DNA from: Nocardia sp. CY41
Lineage (GTDB): Bacteria; Actinomycetota; Actinomycetes; Mycobacteriales; Mycobacteriaceae
Direction: 5' to 3'
Length of the DNA stretch: 64,000 nt
Assembly (NCBI RefSeq): GCF_009829325.1
Contig: NZ_VUOS01000021.1
Location: 1-64,000, forward strand
The notes under the pieces are model-generated. The model worked only from the letters and a program-made list of their open reading frames with translations. It ran no database searches and was not told where the DNA came from. The first letter of the stretch is position 1; each line of letters begins with the position of its first letter. Below, piece after piece: positions 61,139 to 64,000 of this stretch. The position numbers and the translations under genes were made by a program.

Positions 61139-61517
61139 CGCGGACCTCGCCGGAGTCGGCGCTCACGGCGTCGGCCGCATCCGCGGAGTCGTCGACGACC
61201 TCGAACACCGCGCCGTCGCGATCGGTGAAGATGATCCGCGCCTCCGCCGACACCTCCCGCACCGCGGTCACCCCGAAGTCGGACAACCGGCCGCCGACCA
61301 CGACGGCCGCCTCGAATCCCTCGGCGCCGCTGGACAACGCCGCGGCCACGGCGGCCTGCAGCGCCGTCAGCCGCAGCGCGGTCAGCGTGACCTCGCCCGC
61401 GGCGTAGGTGCGTCCATCGGTGTCCCGGATCGCCGCGCCGCTCGCTCCACCGGTGCGGCCGAGCGCGCCGCGAGCCAGCACCACCAGCTTGTTGTCCTCG
61501 GCGTCCAGTTCGGTCAT
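61131..61517 (-). CDS. Degenerate cytidine-deaminase-fold protein
   Basis: A 128-residue protein of the cytidine deaminase fold by its pattern (LVVLARGALGRTGGASGAAI; RTYAAGEVTLTALRLTALQAA; ARIIFTDRDGAVFEV), but without HAE and PCxxC zinc motifs, so deaminase activity is not expected. The same gene stands between era and the CBS gene in mycobacteria (Rv2365c as I recall). It is coupled to era by overlap and may have a structural or regulatory role. Confidence 0.7.
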   Translation of the reverse strand: MTELDAEDNKLVVLARGALGRTGGASGAAIRDTDGRTYAAGEVTLTALRLTALQAAVAAALSSGAEGFEAAVVVGGRLSDFGVTAVREVSAEARIIFTDRDGAVFEVVDDSADAADAVSADSGEVRGG

Positions 61518-62878
61518 TCGCTGTCTCCGTCCTCGTCGCGATCGGCAGGGATCTCCCGCTCCGATCCGTTGGCCTTGCGCTTGCCATTGGGATTGTCCCC
61601 GTTGGGCTTCCCGGCGGGGACCTTCTCGCGTGCTTTGCGTACCACCACGGTGTTCACCCGCATCCGGCCGCGCGCGTCCGGGCCGCCCTCACCGCGCAGC
61701 ACCAGCCCGTGCGCCTCGATCTTCGATCCGGGCAGCGGCACCCGGCCCAGCTCGTGTGCGAGCAGGCCGCCGACGGTGTCGACGTCCTCTTCCTCGATCT
61801 CCAACCCGTACAGCTCCCCGAGATCCTCCACCGGCAGCCGGGCCGACACGCGGTAGCGCCCGTCGCCGAGATCCTCGATGGGCGGGGTCTCGTCGGTGTC
61901 GTACTCGTCGGCGATCTCTCCGACGATCTCCTCGAGCACGTCCTCGATGGTCACCAGGCCGGCGATACCGCCGTATTCGTCCACCAGCAAAGCCATGTGG
62001 TTGCGCCTGCGCTGCATCTCGTCCAGCAGGCTGTCCAGCGGTTTGGAGTCGGGCATGAACACCGCGGGCCGCATCACCTCGCGCACTCGCACCTTGCGGC
62101 TGCGCTCGGTGAACGGCACGAGATCCTTCAGATAGACCACGCCGAGGATGTCGTCGACGTTCTCGCCGATCACCGGGATCCGCGAATGCCCGGAGCGCAC
62201 TGCCAGCGACATCGCCTGCGCCGCGGTCTTGTCCGCTTCGATCCAGACCATCTCCGTGCGCGGCACCATCACCGCGCGCGCCGGTGTGTCGCCTAGTTCG
62301 AAGACCGACTGGATCATGCGCCGCTCGTCGTCGGCGACCACCCCACGCTCACCGGCCATCTCGACCACCTCGCGCAACTCGATCTCGGAAGCGAAGGGGC
62401 CGTTGCGAAAACCCTTACCCGGAGTGATCGCGTTACCGATGAGGATCAGCAGCCTGCTCAGCGGGCCGAGCAGCGCTCCGATGAACTGCAGCGGCAACGC
62501 CGCGGCCAGCGAGATGGAGTACGCGTGCTGCCTGCCCAGCGTGCGCGGGCCGACCCCGATCACCACGTAGGACACCAGCACCATCACCAGCGCGGTGATC
62601 AGCAGCGCCCAGTTCTTCCCCCAGACCGTCATCAGTCCTGCCGCGAGCAGCACCGTGGCGCCGATCTCGCACAGGATGCGCAGCAGCACCATGAGATTCA
62701 CGTAGCGCGCCCGGTCGTCGACGACCCGGCTCAGCCGCACGGCGCCGGGCCGGTCGGCGCGCACCAAGTCGTCCACCCGGGCGGGCGAGATCGTGTTCAG
62801 GGCGGAATCGACGCCGGCGAAAACCCCACCCACGAAGATGAGCAGGACCGCCAGCAGAACGAGGGTCAGTGAATTCAC
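61514..62878 (-). CDS. CNNM/CorC-type membrane protein with CBS domains
   Basis: A 454-residue protein: DUF21 membrane domain with four helices (residues 1-170, ILLAVLLIFVGGVFAGV at the start), a CBS pair (about 200-320, TPARAVMVPRTEMVWIEADK; RSGHSRIPVIGENVDDILG; LVDEYGGIAGLVTIEDVLEE), and a C-terminal CorC_HlyC domain (DTVGGLLAHELGRVP). Related proteins are Mg2+ exporters or HlyC/hemolysin-type. The Lys/Asp-rich tail is disordered. Overlaps the deaminase-like gene by four bases. Confidence 0.9.
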   Translation of the reverse strand: MNSLTLVLLAVLLIFVGGVFAGVDSALNTISPARVDDLVRADRPGAVRLSRVVDDRARYVNLMVLLRILCEIGATVLLAAGLMTVWGKNWALLITALVMVLVSYVVIGVGPRTLGRQHAYSISLAAALPLQFIGALLGPLSRLLILIGNAITPGKGFRNGPFASEIELREVVEMAGERGVVADDERRMIQSVFELGDTPARAVMVPRTEMVWIEADKTAAQAMSLAVRSGHSRIPVIGENVDDILGVVYLKDLVPFTERSRKVRVREVMRPAVFMPDSKPLDSLLDEMQRRRNHMALLVDEYGGIAGLVTIEDVLEEIVGEIADEYDTDETPPIEDLGDGRYRVSARLPVEDLGELYGLEIEEEDVDTVGGLLAHELGRVPLPGSKIEAHGLVLRGEGGPDARGRMRVNTVVVRKAREKVPAGKPNGDNPNGKRKANGSEREIPADRDEDGDSE

Positions 62879-63429
62879 GCGGGACCCAGGGAGTCACCCG
62901 GTGTGGTGAAGCCCGCCTTGCCCAGCAACCGCGCGTCGCGTTCGGCCAGCTCGGCGCGCCGACGAGCCTCCCGCAGGCTCTCGTACCACTCCTCGAGCAG
63001 CCGAGCCTGCAGGGCGAACATCTCCTTCTCCTCCTCCGGCTCGGCGTGGTCGTAGCCGAGCAGGTGCAGGACGCCGTGCACGGTGAGCAAGGCGAGTTCG
63101 TGATCGAGCGAGTGCCCCGCCTTGCGCGCCTGTCCGGCGGCGAACTCCGGGCACAGCACGATGTCGCCGAGCATGGACGGACCGGGTTCGGGACTGTCGG
63201 GCCGCCCGCCCGGCTCGAGCTCGTCCATCGGGAAGGACATGACGTCGGTCGGGCCGGGCAGGTCCATCCAGCGCATGTGCAAGTCGGCCATGGTGTCGAG
63301 ATCGACGAGCACCATCGACAGCTCCGCGGCCGGGTGGACGTCCATCCGGGCGATCACGAACCGCGCGACGCTGACCAGCTCTTCTTCGGGTACGTCGATA
63401 CCCGACTCGTTGGCGATCTCGATGCTCAC
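62875..63429 (-). CDS. ybeY: Endoribonuclease YbeY
   Basis: A 184-residue rRNA-maturation and RNA quality-control nuclease. The zinc motif H-x3-H-x5-H is complete in HGVLHLLGYDH, with MDLPGPTDVMSFPMDE upstream. The C-terminal 40 residues (LQARLLEEWYESLREARRRA) are a longer helical tail than in E. coli. The order phoH-ybeY is conserved in most bacteria; start and stop overlap the CBS gene by four bases. Confidence 0.95.
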   Translation of the reverse strand: MSIEIANESGIDVPEEELVSVARFVIARMDVHPAAELSMVLVDLDTMADLHMRWMDLPGPTDVMSFPMDELEPGGRPDSPEPGPSMLGDIVLCPEFAAGQARKAGHSLDHELALLTVHGVLHLLGYDHAEPEEEKEMFALQARLLEEWYESLREARRRAELAERDARLLGKAGFTTPGDSLGPA

Positions 63430-63491
63430 CCGAACAGCCTACGATCCCCGCGATCGCGTCGGCGGAGCGGAGCCCCGCCCGGCGAGACGAG

Positions 63492-64000
63492 TTATCGCCG
63501 GTCCGACCGGCCGGCCGCGCGGCGCTGCGCCCGATTGCCGCCGTAATGCGGGGCGACCGGCGGCCGCGCTTCGGCTTCGAAGCGGTCGTAGGCGTCGACG
63601 ATGTCCGATACCAGCCGGTGGCGGACCACATCGCTGCTGGTCAGCTCCGCGAAGTGGATGTCATCGATCTCGGTGAGGATCTCGCTGGCGGCGCGCAGAC
63701 CGGACCGCGCGCCGGTCGGCAGATCGACCTGCGTCACGTCACCGGTCACCACGATCTTCGAGCCGAACCCGAGGCGGGTCAGGAACATCTTCATCTGCTC
63801 GGCGGTGGTGTTCTGTGCCTCGTCGAGGATGATGAACGAGTCGTTCAGCGTGCGCCCGCGCATGTAGGCCAGCGGCGCGACCTCGATGACGCCGGCCGCC
63901 ATCAGCTTCGGAATGGCCTCCGGATCCATCATGTCGTGCAGCGCGTCGTACAACGGCCGCAGGTACGGATCGATCTTCTCGTTCAGCGTGCCGGGCAGGA
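63492..64000 (-). CDS. phoH: PhoH-like ATPase/ helicase-like protein, C-terminal part
   Basis: Cut by the right window edge; 169 residues are visible, open to the end (LPGTLNEKIDPYLRPLYDAL). The Walker B-type FIILDEAQNT, LTRLGFGSKIVVTGDVTQVD and ELTSSDVVRHRLVSDIVDAY match PhoH, with a basic C-terminal tail (GNRAQRRAAGRSDR). The Walker A motif lies outside the window. 62 bases separate it from ybeY. Confidence 0.93.
   Translation of the reverse strand, partial: LPGTLNEKIDPYLRPLYDALHDMMDPEAIPKLMAAGVIEVAPLAYMRGRTLNDSFIILDEAQNTTAEQMKMFLTRLGFGSKIVVTGDVTQVDLPTGARSGLRAASEILTEIDDIHFAELTSSDVVRHRLVSDIVDAYDRFEAEARPPVAPHYGGNRAQRRAAGRSDRR

Overview
The window is high-GC actinobacterial DNA, most likely Nocardia or a close mycolic-acid-containing relative. 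The evidence is the codon use and GC bias, and a gene order (tRNA-Asn, small YtxH-like gene, dnaG, dgt, TPM protein, glyS, smtB-zur, uppS, recO, amidase, era, deaminase-like gene, CBS-domain protein, ybeY, phoH) that as I recall follows the Mycobacterium tuberculosis Rv2342-Rv2368c block.

Positions 1-29.8 kb are the right part of a siphovirus prophage integrated at tRNA-Asn(GTT), which lies at 29786-29858 on the minus strand. The left edge carries the 3' end of an IS3-family element that cuts into a phage gene. Then come HNH endonuclease, terminases, portal, MuF-like protein, scaffold, an SU10-like capsid protein with an inserted beta domain, connector genes, tail tube, tail chaperones with a -1 frameshift, a tape measure with five 30-residue repeats and an NlpC/P60-like domain, baseplate proteins, three paralogous collagen-like minor tail proteins, an amidase endolysin, a holin-like protein, tail fibres, a lipase-like serine hydrolase and a lipoprotein. 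A strong terminator at 25.36 kb closes the late operon. The accessory right end holds three overlapping minus-strand genes, a DUF6879/DUF5753-type regulatory triad, a WhiB-like gene and two small minus-strand genes. No integrase is present in the window, so it is expected beyond the left edge.

Positions 30-47 kb are core chromosome with insertions: dnaG, a Mut7-C RNase/FIST pair, a 1226-residue repeat-rich protein whose C-terminus looks like a decayed metallopeptidase domain, dgt, a YdcF-like protein, a metallo-beta-lactamase-fold hydrolase, a TPM-domain membrane protein, a PapA-like acyltransferase, a TenA-like protein, a DUF1707 protein and glyS.

Positions 47-64 kb hold the zinc regulators smtB-zur, a lipoprotein, a broken alkB-like gene, a membrane protein with a divergent TetR regulator and palindromic operators, a YbjN-like protein, uppS, an HTH protein, recO with six 23-residue C-terminal repeats, small membrane proteins, a TetR/hydrolase operon with a strong palindrome, an amidase, an island of gene fragments (Nudix-like start, toxin-like protein), and the era-to-phoH maturation and repair cluster, cut by the right edge.
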